DNA of 64,000 bases from an uncultured Clostridia bacterium (GCA_934434555.1 CAKRZX010000005.1:1-64000); one strand, 5' to 3'. Shown: positions 6,702 through 15,839, counted from the first letter of the stretch. The notes: a model not told the origin generated them from the letters alone. Numbers and translations: made by a program.

Positions 6702-8885
6702 ATGAGTATTGAGATTAAAGGAAGTAATTTTTTCCTTGACGGAAAAACAACAACATATGCGTTTTACGTTAATCGGCACGGCTATGTTGAACACCTGTAC
6801 TTCGGCAAAAAAATTGCACACGACGATATGTCGTATATACGCACCCATTGCCGGGGCGGGTTTGACCCGTATGTTATGGGAGATAACGGCGAATACTATT
6901 CCTACGGAATGTATGTCCCGGAGTTTGCGTTCGGTTTAACCGGCGATTACCGTGAACCGACCTTTTCGTTTATAAACGAAAAAGGCGACAGAACCTCAGA
7001 AATGCTCTATGTTTCTCATGAAATCACCGTAAATAACGGTGTGGAGGGGATGCCTTCACTGAGAGGCGGAGAGAGACTTGTTGTTCATCTTGAAGATAAA
7101 ATAAATAAAATAGGCGCGGATTTATATTACACCGTTTATGACGATTCCGATGCAATTGCACGCAACATAGTGTACCGCAATCTTTCCGGCGGAGAGATCC
7201 GCCTTAACAGGGCATACTCCTTTACCCTTGCTCTGCCCGAAAAAGACTATAAGGCTCTTTCTCTTTACGGAGCGTGGGCAAATGAACGTAATGAACAGTA
7301 CACTCCGCTTCAATACGGCGTTATTTCCGTTGATTCAAAACGTACGTCGTCTTCGGCAATTTCAAACCCGTTTACGGCACTTGTAAAGGACGGTACTACC
7401 GAAGAAACAGGTGAAGCGATAGGCATAAACCTGATATATTCATCTTCTTTCGTGCTTAAAGCCGAAGTTGCGCCCAACGGAGATTCTCTTGTTATGGGCG
7501 GCATTAACGATTATGATTTTGAATGGGTTCTTGCCCCCGGCGAATCTTTTTCAACGCCTCAGGCGGTAATCGTTTATTCTGCCTGCGGCCTGGGCGGAAT
7601 GAGCAGGACATTCCATGATGTTTACAGAGAACATCTTATTAATCCCGGCTTTGTACATAAAACGCGTCCCGTAGTTATAAACAACTGGGAGGCCACGTAT
7701 TTTAACTTCACACCCGAAAAACTTAAAGCAATTATTGATGCGGTGGAAGGTACCGGAATTGACACGTTTGTACTTGACGACGGCTGGTTCGGGCACAAGA
7801 GGGATGATGATAAAAGCGCATTGGGCGACTGGTTTGTAAACTATAAAAAACTTCCGGGCGGAATAAAGGAAATTTCAGATTACGCTCACGAAAAAGGGCT
7901 TAGATTCGGGCTTTGGTTTGAGCCTGAAATGATTTCGCCCGATTCCGACCTTTACAGGGCACACCCCGATTGGGTTATTGCCGCACCCGGCAGGACACAC
8001 ACCATTTCACGCCATCAGTGTGTACTGGATATTACAAGACAGGAAGTAAGGGACTATGTTGTTGACATTGTAAACAAAGCAATACGTGACAATAAGCTTG
8101 ATTACGTTAAGTGGGATGCAAACCGATATGTAACGGAGTGCTATTCTTTTGCGCTTGAAGCAAAACACGAAAGGGAGTTTTCACATCGCTATGCGTTGGG
8201 ACTTTACGATATATGCGAAAGAATCGTTAACGGAAACCCCGACGTTCTCTTTGAGGGATGCTCCGGCGGCGGTTCAAGGTTTGATGCCGGTATGATTTGC
8301 TACTTCCCGCAAATCTGGACTTCGGATAATTCCGATGCGGAAGCCCGTACGTTTATACAGTATTCAACAAGTTACGCATACCCGCTTTCAACAATGAGCT
8401 GTCACGTTTCGGCTTGCCCGAATCACCAGACACAAAGAACCGAACCTTACGTGACCCGCGCCGCAATTGCACATTTGGGTGCTACCGGCTATGAACTTGA
8501 TACTTCCGTATGGACAGATGAAGATAAAGAAATGGTTAAAAAGCAGGTTGCGGACTATAAGAATATGCAGGACCTTGTGCTTAACGGCGATTTATACAGG
8601 CTTGATAACCCGTTTAATTCGAACTACTTTACATTCAATATTGTTTCAAAGGATAAAAAACGAGCCGTATGTACGGAATACCGCAGGCACGGCGGCGCTA
8701 ACATGAAAATCCACAGGGTTTATTTCCGCGGACTTGATGAATCAAAAACTTATCGCATCGCCGAAACCGGTCAAATACTTTCGGGGAGCGTGCTTGTTAA
8801 TTTCGGAATAATCGGCTTCGGCCCCGGAAACGGCGACTATCTGGCAAAAGTATACCATATTGAAGAAGTCAATCAGGTAATTTAA
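6702..8885 (+). CDS. galA: Alpha-galactosidase, GH36 family
   Basis: A 727-residue intracellular enzyme (no signal peptide) that releases terminal alpha-1,6-galactose from raffinose-family sugars or melibiose. The layout is the GH36 one: N-terminal beta-supersandwich (about 1-320), TIM barrel (about 330-640), C-terminal beta domain. The nucleophile Asp472 is in YVKWDANR and the acid/base Asp542 in SDNSDAEAR; the conserved DDGWFGHRDDD-like loop (VLDDGWFG) is also present. It is monocistronic with its own promoter at 6643 and the ribosome site GAGGG. No sugar transporter or regulator is adjacent, so its exact substrate cannot be inferred from context. Confidence 0.95.
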   Translation: MSIEIKGSNFFLDGKTTTYAFYVNRHGYVEHLYFGKKIAHDDMSYIRTHCRGGFDPYVMGDNGEYYSYGMYVPEFAFGLTGDYREPTFSFINEKGDRTSEMLYVSHEITVNNGVEGMPSLRGGERLVVHLEDKINKIGADLYYTVYDDSDAIARNIVYRNLSGGEIRLNRAYSFTLALPEKDYKALSLYGAWANERNEQYTPLQYGVISVDSKRTSSSAISNPFTALVKDGTTEETGEAIGINLIYSSSFVLKAEVAPNGDSLVMGGINDYDFEWVLAPGESFSTPQAVIVYSACGLGGMSRTFHDVYREHLINPGFVHKTRPVVINNWEATYFNFTPEKLKAIIDAVEGTGIDTFVLDDGWFGHKRDDDKSALGDWFVNYKKLPGGIKEISDYAHEKGLRFGLWFEPEMISPDSDLYRAHPDWVIAAPGRTHTISRHQCVLDITRQEVRDYVVDIVNKAIRDNKLDYVKWDANRYVTECYSFALEAKHEREFSHRYALGLYDICERIVNGNPDVLFEGCSGGGSRFDAGMICYFPQIWTSDNSDAEARTFIQYSTSYAYPLSTMSCHVSACPNHQTQRTEPYVTRAAIAHLGATGYELDTSVWTDEDKEMVKKQVADYKNMQDLVLNGDLYRLDNPFNSNYFTFNIVSKDKKRAVCTEYRRHGGANMKIHRVYFRGLDESKTYRIAETGQILSGSVLVNFGIIGFGPGNGDYLAKVYHIEEVNQVI

Positions 8886-9060
8886 GCAGAATAAAAGGCG
8901 CTTTGCAGTGTCGGATAAGTCCGCGCATGTTTCACGGGCAAAAACAGGCTGATAACAGTAAACAATACCGCGAAAAACAGACAGCCCCATTAATTTGCCC
9001 GAAAATGCCGCGGCAGAGACGTTTGATGCCGCAGAATCCGTAATTATTTAATAAAAGTAC

Positions 9061-9089
9061 TTGCCAAAAAAACGGGCATATGCTATAAT
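9061..9089 (+). promoter_or_regulatory. Promoter of the rpsB operon
   Basis: TTGCCA, 17-nt spacer, TATAAT, preceded by AAAAGTAC. The region from 8886 to here holds no gene that I can see. The same extended -35 context recurs at three other translation-related promoters in the window. Confidence 0.85.
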
Positions 9090-9096
9090 TTATCGG

Positions 9097-9180
9097 TAAA
9101 TCACACTCGGGCAGTGGGCAATGCGCTTGTTCCGATAGGTAAGCATTGCAGCGTGTTCGAGGAGGTAAAAAACAAGGAGG
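9097..9180 (+). promoter_or_regulatory. rpsB 5' leader, candidate structured regulatory RNA
   Basis: The leader between the promoter and rpsB contains a perfect 7-bp stem, GCAATGC (9118-9124) with GCATTGC (9143-9149), closing an 18-nt loop. Outside it, CTCG near 9106 and CGAG near 9159 can pair next to GAGGAGG. An ORF can be read through the leader in frame with rpsB, but the real ribosome site (AAGGAGG) lies downstream of it. Autoregulation by S2 is an inference from position and folding. Confidence 0.45.
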
Positions 9181-9188
9181 ACATTAAA

Positions 9189-9962
9189 ATGTCAGAAAAG
9201 TCAGTTATTTCAATGAAGGCACTGCTTGAAGCGGGCGTGCACTTCGGTCATCCCACCCGCAGGTGGAACCCCAAAATGGCACCCTACATCTTTACCGAGC
9301 GCAACGGAATTTACATTCTTGACTTGCAGAAAACGGTTAAGAAAGTAGAAGAAGCATACGATTTCATTTTTGACGTTGCTTCAAACGGCGGTCAGATTCT
9401 TTTCGTAGGCACCAAAAAGCAGGCTCAGGAGTCAATCGAGTCCGAGGCAAAGCGTTGCGGAATGTTCTATGTAAACCAGAGATGGGCGGGCGGTATGCTT
9501 ACCAACCATAAGACTATCCGTTCAAGAATCGAAAAACTTAAAAAGATTGAAAAGATGATTGAGGACGGCACAATGGCTCTGCTTCCCAAAAAGGAACAGG
9601 CTAAACTTATGAAAGAGAAAGCCGAACTTGATGCAAACTTCGGCGGTATCCGCGAGATGAAGGGTATTCCCGATGCTATGTTCGTTGTTGATCCCCGCAA
9701 AGAGGCCAACGCTATCCACGAGGCAAAGATTCTCGGTATTCCCGTTGTTGCTATTGTTGATACAAACTGCGACCCCGACGATGCCGACTATGTAATTCCC
9801 GGCAACGACGATGCTATCCGTGCGGTTAAACTGCTTGCAGGCACCATGGCTAATGCCGTAATCGAAGCAAACAACGGCGAATCTTTCGGCGAGGAAGAGG
9901 AAGCAGAAGTTGCGGAAGAAATCGTTGAAGAGACCGCAGTTGAAGAAACTCAGGCAGAATAA
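9189..9962 (+). CDS. rpsB: 30S ribosomal protein S2
   Basis: A 257-residue S2. Conserved S2 segments are present: the N-terminal MKALLEAGVHFGH, RRWNPKMAPYIF, QILFVGTKKQAQ, NQRWAGGMLTN and PDAMFVVDPRKE, and IPVVAIVDTNCDP. A 35-residue acidic Glu-rich tail extends the C-terminus, a common variation. ATG 9189 follows AAGGAGG at 9174-9180; the frame upstream of it is leader RNA. First gene of the rpsB-tsf pair, 15 bases before tsf. Confidence 0.97.
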   Translation: MSEKSVISMKALLEAGVHFGHPTRRWNPKMAPYIFTERNGIYILDLQKTVKKVEEAYDFIFDVASNGGQILFVGTKKQAQESIESEAKRCGMFYVNQRWAGGMLTNHKTIRSRIEKLKKIEKMIEDGTMALLPKKEQAKLMKEKAELDANFGGIREMKGIPDAMFVVDPRKEANAIHEAKILGIPVVAIVDTNCDPDDADYVIPGNDDAIRAVKLLAGTMANAVIEANNGESFGEEEEAEVAEEIVEETAVEETQAE

Positions 9963-9977
9963 TCGGAGGAAAGAATA

Positions 9978-10628
9978 ATGGCAGAAATTACAGCAAAAAT
10001 GGCTATGGAGTTTATGAAAAAGACCGGCGTTCCGCTGATGCAGGCTAAAAAAGCATTAATGGAAGCCAACGGCGACGAGGACAAGGCTCTTGAACTTCTT
10101 CGCGAAAGAGGAGTTGCTACCGCCGCTAAAAAGCAGTCCCGTATTGCCGCAGAGGGTATGGTTGATTCCTATATCCATATGGGCGGAAAAATCGGTGTAT
10201 TGCTTGAAGTAAACTGCGAAACCGATTTCGTTGCCAAAACAGATACATTCAAGCAGCTTTGCCACGGCATTGCAATGCACATTGCCGCAGCAAATCCCGC
10301 TTATCTTTCCCGCGAGGAAGTTCCCGCAGAAACAGTTGAAAAGGAAAGAGAAATCGCCCGTATGCAGGCTCTTAATGAAGGCAAAAAGGAGCAGTTTGTT
10401 GACAAGATTGTTGACGGAAGAATCAACAAGTTTTATAAGGAAAACTGCTTGCTTGAACAGGTGAGCATGATTGACGGCGAACGCACAATTACCGAACTTG
10501 TAAACGAAGCGGTAAGCAAAACGGGCGAGAAGATTTCCGTTCGTCGCTTTACCCGCTACGAGATGGGCGAGGGCATTGAAAAGAGACAGGATAATTTCGC
10601 AGAAGAAGTTATGAGCCAAATGAAATAA
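9978..10628 (+). CDS. tsf: Elongation factor Ts
   Basis: A 216-residue EF-Ts of the short Firmicutes type (E. coli has about 283). It has an N-terminal UBA-like domain (TGVPLMQAKKALMEANGDEDKALELLRE) and the EF-Tu contact motif CETDFVAKTD around residues 75-85, then a reduced core. It exchanges GDP for GTP on EF-Tu. Ribosome site GGAGGAAAG, and a terminator 7 bases after the stop. Co-transcribed with rpsB. Confidence 0.96.
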   Translation: MAEITAKMAMEFMKKTGVPLMQAKKALMEANGDEDKALELLRERGVATAAKKQSRIAAEGMVDSYIHMGGKIGVLLEVNCETDFVAKTDTFKQLCHGIAMHIAAANPAYLSREEVPAETVEKEREIARMQALNEGKKEQFVDKIVDGRINKFYKENCLLEQVSMIDGERTITELVNEAVSKTGEKISVRRFTRYEMGEGIEKRQDNFAEEVMSQMK

Positions 10629-10634
10629 ATTTTT

Positions 10635-10666
10635 AAGGGACACATTTCAACGTGTTCCCTTTTTTT
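10635..10666 (+). terminator. Terminator after tsf
   Basis: Stem AAGGGACAC/GTGTTCCCTT with one bulged base, then a T run. The pyrH ribosome site begins just behind, so pyrH may be expressed by read-through. Confidence 0.8.
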
Positions 10667-10685
10667 GAAATCGGAGGATAAAATT

Positions 10686-11408
10686 TTGTCATATAAGAGA
10701 ATTCTACTTAAATTAAGCGGCGAGGCACTTGGTGATAACGGCAAGGGTTTTGACTTTGAAACCGTTAAGCATGTTGCTTCGCAGATTGCAGAACTTAACA
10801 AAAGCGGCGTTGAAGTGGGTATAGTTATAGGCGCGGGCAATATCTGGCGCGGCAGACAGGGAACTGATATGGACCGTGTTGCCGCTGACCATATGGGAAT
10901 GCTTGCAACGATAATAAACTCGCTTTGCATGAAAGATGCCGTTGAAAAGCAGGGCGCTAAGTGCGTTGTTATGACAAGTATCGCTATGGATGCGGTTGCC
11001 GAGCCCTATGCATCGCGCAGAGCAAACGAGTATCTTTCAGCCGGAACCGTATGCATTTTCGGCGGCGGCACGGGCAGCCCGTTCTTTTCCACTGACACTG
11101 CGGCGGCGCTCCGTGCGGCGGAGATCGGCGCGGATGCTATCTTGCTTGCAAAGAATATTGACGGCGTTTATACCGCTGACCCCCGCAAGGATTCAAGCGC
11201 AAAACGGTATATTTCCGTACCGTTTACAAAGGTTCTCGCCGACAGATTACAGGTTATGGACAGCACCGCAACCGCAATTTGTATGGACAACGATATTCCG
11301 ATAATCGTGTTTGCACTTAATGAAAAAGAGGCTATTCATCGCGTTTCGGCGGGTGAAAAACTCGGTACGGTTGTTAAAACCGATGCGGAAGTTGAGTTTT
11401 ACACTTAA
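10686..11408 (+). CDS. pyrH: Uridylate kinase (UMP kinase)
   Basis: A 240-residue amino acid kinase-family enzyme making UDP from UMP with ATP. Signatures are RILLKLSGEALG at the N-terminus, GIVIGAGNIWRGR, the MGMLATIINSL segment, and GGGTGSPFFSTDTAAALRA at the nucleotide site. The start is TTG at 10686, nine bases after GGAGG at 10672-10676; the frame can be read further up to 10665 but that would swallow the ribosome site and terminator. Position between tsf and frr is the standard order. Confidence 0.96.
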   Translation: MSYKRILLKLSGEALGDNGKGFDFETVKHVASQIAELNKSGVEVGIVIGAGNIWRGRQGTDMDRVAADHMGMLATIINSLCMKDAVEKQGAKCVVMTSIAMDAVAEPYASRRANEYLSAGTVCIFGGGTGSPFFSTDTAAALRAAEIGADAILLAKNIDGVYTADPRKDSSAKRYISVPFTKVLADRLQVMDSTATAICMDNDIPIIVFALNEKEAIHRVSAGEKLGTVVKTDAEVEFYT

Positions 11409-11437
11409 TTTAAGATTTTTAAGCAAAATTTTTTTGA

Positions 11438-11464
11438 AAAGATGCCCTTGCGGCATCTTTTTCT
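11438..11464 (+). terminator. Terminator after pyrH
   Basis: Stem AAAGATGCC/GGCATCTTT with a five-base loop and a T-rich tail. Confidence 0.85.
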
Positions 11465-11465
11465 C

Positions 11466-11494
11466 TTGAAAAAAATCATAAAATTTGGTATGAT
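11466..11494 (+). promoter_or_regulatory. Promoter of frr operon
   Basis: TTGAAA, 17-nt spacer, TATGAT, directly behind the pyrH terminator. It probably drives frr-uppS-cdsA-dxr-rseP-ispG. Confidence 0.75.
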
Positions 11495-11523
11495 ATATAG
11501 TAGAAAATTACGGAGGTATAATT

Positions 11524-12093
11524 ATGGCTAATGAATTTATAACCGAGGTTGAGTTGACCGCTCAGGAAAAAATGGACAAGAGCATAAATGTGCTGAAAGA
11601 CAATCTCGGCACTATCCGTGCCGGCAGAGCAAACGCAAAGGTGCTCGACCATGTTCTCGTTGAATACTACGGAACAATGTCGCCTATTATTCAGGTTGCG
11701 AATATCTCAACACCCGAACCCCGCATGCTTCTTATTCAGCCTTGGGACGCATCAATGGTAAATCCCATATGCAAGGCAATACAGATGTCGGACGTAGGAA
11801 TCAACCCCAATACCGACGGCAAAGTTATCCGTCTTATTTTCCCCGAACTTAACGAAGAAAGACGTATCGAACTCACCAAACAGGTTAAAAGATATGCCGA
11901 GGAATCAAAAATTGCGGTTCGGGCAATCCGCAGAGACGCAATGGAGCAGTATAAAAAACTTAAAAAGGATTCCGCGATAACCGAGGACGACGAGAAGCGG
12001 GCAAATGACAGTATGCAGAAGATGACCGACAAGTGTGTTGCCAAGATTGACGCTACCGCTCATGATAAAGAAAAGGAACTTATGTCGGTTTAA
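11524..12093 (+). CDS. frr: Ribosome recycling factor
   Basis: A 189-residue RRF, the usual length. With EF-G it splits post-termination ribosomes. Conserved segments are the start of the three-helix bundle, LGTIRAGRANAKVLDHV, the hinge and domain II (PEPRMLLIQPWDASM, INPNTDGKVIRLIFPELNEERR), and the C-terminal helix with KKDSAITEDDEKR. Ribosome site GGAGG before ATG 11524. It ends two bases before uppS. Confidence 0.97.
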   Translation: MANEFITEVELTAQEKMDKSINVLKDNLGTIRAGRANAKVLDHVLVEYYGTMSPIIQVANISTPEPRMLLIQPWDASMVNPICKAIQMSDVGINPNTDGKVIRLIFPELNEERRIELTKQVKRYAEESKIAVRAIRRDAMEQYKKLKKDSAITEDDEKRANDSMQKMTDKCVAKIDATAHDKEKELMSV

Positions 12094-12094
12094 T

Positions 12095-12781
12095 ATGGAA
12101 AACGGTTCTCTTCCGCGCCACGTTGCAGTAATTATGGACGGCAACGGCAGATGGGCAAAAAAACGCGGACTTCCGCGGACGCTGGGGCATAAGGCAGGTA
12201 CGGAAAACATAAGGCGCATTGTTAAGTACTGCTCAAAAAAAGGCATAAAGTATCTTACCGTCTATGCGTTTTCCACCGAGAACTTTCGCCGTCCCCAGGA
12301 CGAAGTCGGCGCGCTTATGCGCCTGCTTATTCAGTATTTCAATAACGAAACCGATGAACTTAAAGAAAACGGTGTTCGCCTTAACGTAATAGGCGATATT
12401 TCAGAGTTTCAGCCAAAGGTCCGCGAGGCGATACAGAACGGGCTTGACAAAACAAAGGACTGTGACGGACTTGTGTTCACAATTGCCCTTGCTTACGGCG
12501 CCCGCGCGGAAATTGTTCGTGCGGTAAAGTCGATTATTGACGAGGGATGCGAAGTAACCGAGGAAACGGTTTCAAAACATCTTTACACTTTCGATATGCC
12601 CGACCCTGACCTGATAATCCGCACAAGCGGGGAAGAGCGGCTTTCAAACTTCCTGCTATATCAGGCAGCATATTCGGAATTCTATTTTACAAAGACCCTT
12701 TGGCCCGATTTCGATGAATCCGAAATGGATAAGGCGCTTGAAGAATTTGCTAAACGAGACAGACGCTACGGCGGAGTATAA
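12095..12781 (+). CDS. uppS: Isoprenyl transferase (undecaprenyl diphosphate synthase)
   Basis: A 228-residue cis-prenyltransferase that builds undecaprenyl diphosphate, the lipid carrier for cell wall precursors. It has the signature HVAVIMDGNGRWAKKRGLPR with the catalytic Asp, then LTVYAFSTENFRRP, and the C-terminal PDLIIRTSGEERLSNFLLYQ. ATG 12095 starts one base after the frr stop codon; a longer frame to 12035 overlaps frr and lacks its own ribosome site. First membrane-lipid gene of the operon leading to ispG. Confidence 0.95.
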   Translation: MENGSLPRHVAVIMDGNGRWAKKRGLPRTLGHKAGTENIRRIVKYCSKKGIKYLTVYAFSTENFRRPQDEVGALMRLLIQYFNNETDELKENGVRLNVIGDISEFQPKVREAIQNGLDKTKDCDGLVFTIALAYGARAEIVRAVKSIIDEGCEVTEETVSKHLYTFDMPDPDLIIRTSGEERLSNFLLYQAAYSEFYFTKTLWPDFDESEMDKALEEFAKRDRRYGGV

Positions 12782-12818
12782 AAGGAGAAATGCGGCAAAA
12801 TCAGCCGCAAAATGATTT
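12782..12818 (+). other. Hairpin between the ribosome site and start codon of cdsA
   Basis: AAAGGAGA is at 12782-12788, but the cdsA start codon is 30 bases downstream. Between them GCGGC (12792-12796) and GCCGC (12804-12808) can form a perfect stem, which would bring the ribosome site to an effective spacing of about 13. An ATG directly after AAAGGAGAA opens only a 17-codon frame that overlaps the cdsA start. Confidence 0.45.
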
Positions 12819-13643
12819 ATGGAACTTGCAAAAAGGCTTATAAGCGCAGCAGTGATGATTATAATCGTCGTTGCGTCGCTTCTTATAGGTAAAATTACAA
12901 CGTTTGCCCTTGTTTGCGCAATTGAATTTATGATGATGTTTGACGTCATCAATGCGCTTAATTCCGGCGGATACAAAGTCAACAGGATAATTCTTTTGCT
13001 TGCGGCAATTCTTGCTATACCAGCGGTGTATGTTTATTCTTCCGTCGGGTATGTGCTTGTTTGCGCAGTAGCGGTTACCGCACTTGCCGTATATACGGTT
13101 TTTAATAAGGCTCACGATTTTAAGGGAATGCTTGCGGGATTCTTTGCCCTTATTTATCCGCTTTTGCCGGGCAGTATGCTTATAATGATTATCGTTCACG
13201 ATATGAAATCGGACGGCAGATTCGGAATGATTCTGCTTGTGGGTACGGTGCTTTGCGCCTGCCTTTCAGACGCATTTGCCTATTTCGGCGGACATCTTTT
13301 CGGCAAAAGAAAACTCTGCCCCGAAATCAGCCCCAAAAAGACCGTTGCCGGCTCGATAGCAAGTTTTGCGGGCGGCGTGGTCGGAGGAGTAATAATGGCG
13401 CTGCTTACGAATATGCTTACGGAAATCGGCTGGATTATGTGGCTTGTTATCGGGATTCTTTGCGGCGGATTTGCACAGATTGGCGACCTTATTGCAAGTA
13501 TGCTCAAACGTTTTTGCGGAATTAAGGATTACGGCAAATATATTCCCGGTCACGGCGGAGTTATGGACAGAATGGATTCAATAAGCATTTGCCTTTTTGC
13601 AACCGTACCCCTTGCGCACATTTTTATTACGGAGATTTTATGA
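12819..13643 (+). CDS. cdsA: Phosphatidate cytidylyltransferase
   Basis: A 274-residue integral membrane protein with about seven or eight hydrophobic helices. It makes CDP-diacylglycerol from phosphatidic acid and CTP. The CDS signature is near the C-terminus: KDYGKYIPGHGGVMDRMDS, with SDAFAYFGGHLFGKRKL and SPKKTVAGS before it. ATG 12819 is forced by an in-frame stop just upstream (12813), although the ribosome site is 30 bases away, with a hairpin in between. Its stop overlaps the dxr start (ATGA). Confidence 0.93.
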   Translation: MELAKRLISAAVMIIIVVASLLIGKITTFALVCAIEFMMMFDVINALNSGGYKVNRIILLLAAILAIPAVYVYSSVGYVLVCAVAVTALAVYTVFNKAHDFKGMLAGFFALIYPLLPGSMLIMIIVHDMKSDGRFGMILLVGTVLCACLSDAFAYFGGHLFGKRKLCPEISPKKTVAGSIASFAGGVVGGVIMALLTNMLTEIGWIMWLVIGILCGGFAQIGDLIASMLKRFCGIKDYGKYIPGHGGVMDRMDSISICLFATVPLAHIFITEIL

Positions 13644-14767
13644 TTAACCTTGCTTTGCTTGGGTCAACCGGGTCTATCGGTACTCAAACCCTTGAAATTG
13701 CCCGAATGTATCCCGAAAAAATAAAGATTACATCGCTTGCGGCGGGCAGTAATGCAGAACTTTTGCTTAAACAGATTATTGAGTTTAAGCCCGAATTCGC
13801 CTTTATTAAAAATCACGAGGCATATGCATCAATAAAGGATAAAATCCCGCCCGAAACGCACCTTATCACGGGCGTGGACGGCTTGGAACGCATTGCACAG
13901 ACGGGTGATACCGTGCTTGTTGCCGTTGTGGGCATTGCGGGACTTCCCGCCGTTATGGCGGCGCTTAAAGCGAAAAAAAAAGTTGCCCTTGCAAATAAGG
14001 AATCACTTGTTTGCGGCGGCAGTCTTGTAACGGAAGCCGTAAAGGCAAACGGCGATATTATTTATCCCGTGGACAGCGAACACTCGGCAATTTTTCAATG
14101 TCTGCAAGGCAGAGCGGGCAATAATATCAGGAAAATTATTTTAACCGCGTCGGGCGGACCGTTCCGTAATACGAAAAAAGAAGATTTGAAAAAAATGACA
14201 GTCGCCGATGCGCTGAAACACCCCACGTGGAATATGGGGAAGAAAATTACCGTGGATTCGGCAACGCTTATGAATAAGGGCTTGGAAGTGATTGAAGCAA
14301 AGTGGCTTTTCAACGTGGAAAAAGAGCAGATTCACCCGATAATCCACCCCGAAAGCGTTGTGCATTCGGCGGTTGAATTTGAAGACGGTGCCGTTATCGC
14401 GCAGATGGGCGAACCGGATATGAAACTTCCCATTATGTACGCACTTGATTATCCGAAACGCACATATTCGGGAACGAATTTTCTTGACCTTGCTGCCCGC
14501 GGCAGTCTGACTTTTTTTGAACCCGATACCGAGCGCTTTCCCTGCCTGCGTCTTGCTTTTGACGCGCTTGAACTTGGCGGAAACGCGCCCTGTGCGCTTA
14601 ATGCGGCAAATGAGATGGCGGTTGAAAAGTTTTTGCGCGGCGAGATAGGTTTTTGTGATATTCCCGATATGGCGGCACATACTATTTTTAATATGAACGT
14701 TATTAAAAATCCCACATTGGAGGATATTTATTTAACCGACGAAACCGTGCGTAATTCATTGAGGTGA
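13640..14767 (+). CDS. dxr: 1-deoxy-D-xylulose 5-phosphate reductoisomerase
   Basis: A 375-residue MEP-pathway enzyme that converts DXP to MEP with NADPH. The N-terminal nucleotide motif is LLGSTGSIGTQTLEI; KKVALANKESLVCGG and the substrate and metal region VDSEHSAIFQCLQG follow, as does the loop WNMGKKITVDSATLMNKGLE. ATG 13640 overlaps the cdsA stop by four bases and follows ACGGAG. With ispG in the same operon it supplies isoprenoid precursors for UppS. Confidence 0.97.
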   Translation: MINLALLGSTGSIGTQTLEIARMYPEKIKITSLAAGSNAELLLKQIIEFKPEFAFIKNHEAYASIKDKIPPETHLITGVDGLERIAQTGDTVLVAVVGIAGLPAVMAALKAKKKVALANKESLVCGGSLVTEAVKANGDIIYPVDSEHSAIFQCLQGRAGNNIRKIILTASGGPFRNTKKEDLKKMTVADALKHPTWNMGKKITVDSATLMNKGLEVIEAKWLFNVEKEQIHPIIHPESVVHSAVEFEDGAVIAQMGEPDMKLPIMYALDYPKRTYSGTNFLDLAARGSLTFFEPDTERFPCLRLAFDALELGGNAPCALNAANEMAVEKFLRGEIGFCDIPDMAAHTIFNMNVIKNPTLEDIYLTDETVRNSLR

Positions 14768-14771
14768 TATT

Positions 14772-15839
14772 TTGGAAATTCTTAAAAGCATACCGTTTTG
14801 GATAATCGGCATTTTAATGCTCGGTTTGCTTATACTTGTACATGAGTTCGGGCACTACATTACCGGCAGGCTGTTGAAATTCAAAATCAACGAGTTTTCG
14901 GTCGGAATGGGTCCGAAACTGTTTTCAAAAGAGAAAAACGGCATTGTATATTCTTTGCGTGCCGTACCCCTCGGCGGATTCGTGGCATTCCACGGTGAGG
15001 ACGAGGAAACGGAAAACGATCCTCAGGCTATGAACAATATGGCTTGGTGGAAAAGGGCAATTGTTATGTTTTCCGGTGCGGGATTCAATATTATTTTCGC
15101 GTTTGTGGTAACGGCTCTGCTTATTTGCGGAATCGGTTATTCGGCACCGAAACTCAGTACAGTAAATGAAAACACTCCCGCGGCGGAAGTATTGCAGGTT
15201 GATGATATTATCTATTCGTTAAACGGCAAACAGGTGCTTTTTCCGGGGGAAATGTCTGAAATGCTTCAAAATACAAAGGACGACGAACCTATAAACCTTA
15301 CCGTTATCCGTGACGGAAATAAGGTTGATGTTACGACAAAGCGCTATTTTGATGCGGAAAACAATAAGTATATGCTCGGAATAACTTTTTCTTATGATAC
15401 ACTGCACCCGAATTTTTTTGAATCTTTTTCGTATTCGGCAAAATACAACTGGTATATGACCGAGGCAACATATAAGTTCTTGGGGCAGCTTGTAAGGGGA
15501 AAGGCGGACATCAATCAGGTAACGGGACCGATTTCCACTATCGGCACTATCGGCGGATATGTAAAGGAAGTAGCCGAAGCGGAAACTGTTTCGGTTGGAG
15601 AAAGAATAAGAGATGTTATTGTTCTTATTATCAATTTCCTTGCGATTATAAGTATGAATCTTGCGGTAATGAATCTTCTGCCGCTGCCCGCTCTTGACGG
15701 TTTCAGGCTTTTGTTTGCTTTGATTGAGGGCATAACTGGAAAGCATATCAACCGCAAAGCAGAGGGGATAATAAATGCGGCGGGGCTGTTTGTGCTTATC
15801 GGGCTTGTTGCCGCACTTGAAATTTCAAAACTGTTTTAG
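14772..15839 (+). CDS. rseP: Site-2 intramembrane metalloprotease, RseP/RasP family
   Basis: A 355-residue M50 zinc protease that cuts transmembrane substrates such as anti-sigma factors or remnant signal peptides. The first transmembrane helix carries the zinc motif HEFGH (LILVHEFGHYITGR). A PDZ domain covers about residues 120-195, and the second zinc motif is in NLLPLPALDGFRLLF near residue 300. TTG 14772 follows GAGGTG. It sits in the standard place between dxr and ispG. Possible substrates within the window include the RsgI-like protein at 41.5 kb, an inference only. Confidence 0.93.
   Translation: MEILKSIPFWIIGILMLGLLILVHEFGHYITGRLLKFKINEFSVGMGPKLFSKEKNGIVYSLRAVPLGGFVAFHGEDEETENDPQAMNNMAWWKRAIVMFSGAGFNIIFAFVVTALLICGIGYSAPKLSTVNENTPAAEVLQVDDIIYSLNGKQVLFPGEMSEMLQNTKDDEPINLTVIRDGNKVDVTTKRYFDAENNKYMLGITFSYDTLHPNFFESFSYSAKYNWYMTEATYKFLGQLVRGKADINQVTGPISTIGTIGGYVKEVAEAETVSVGERIRDVIVLIINFLAIISMNLAVMNLLPLPALDGFRLLFALIEGITGKHINRKAEGIINAAGLFVLIGLVAALEISKLF

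Noticed and set aside
9114..9188. 25-residue N-terminal extension of S2
   Set aside because: The extension covers the structured leader. AAGGAGG at 9174-9180 places the start at 9189 and S2 normally begins near there.
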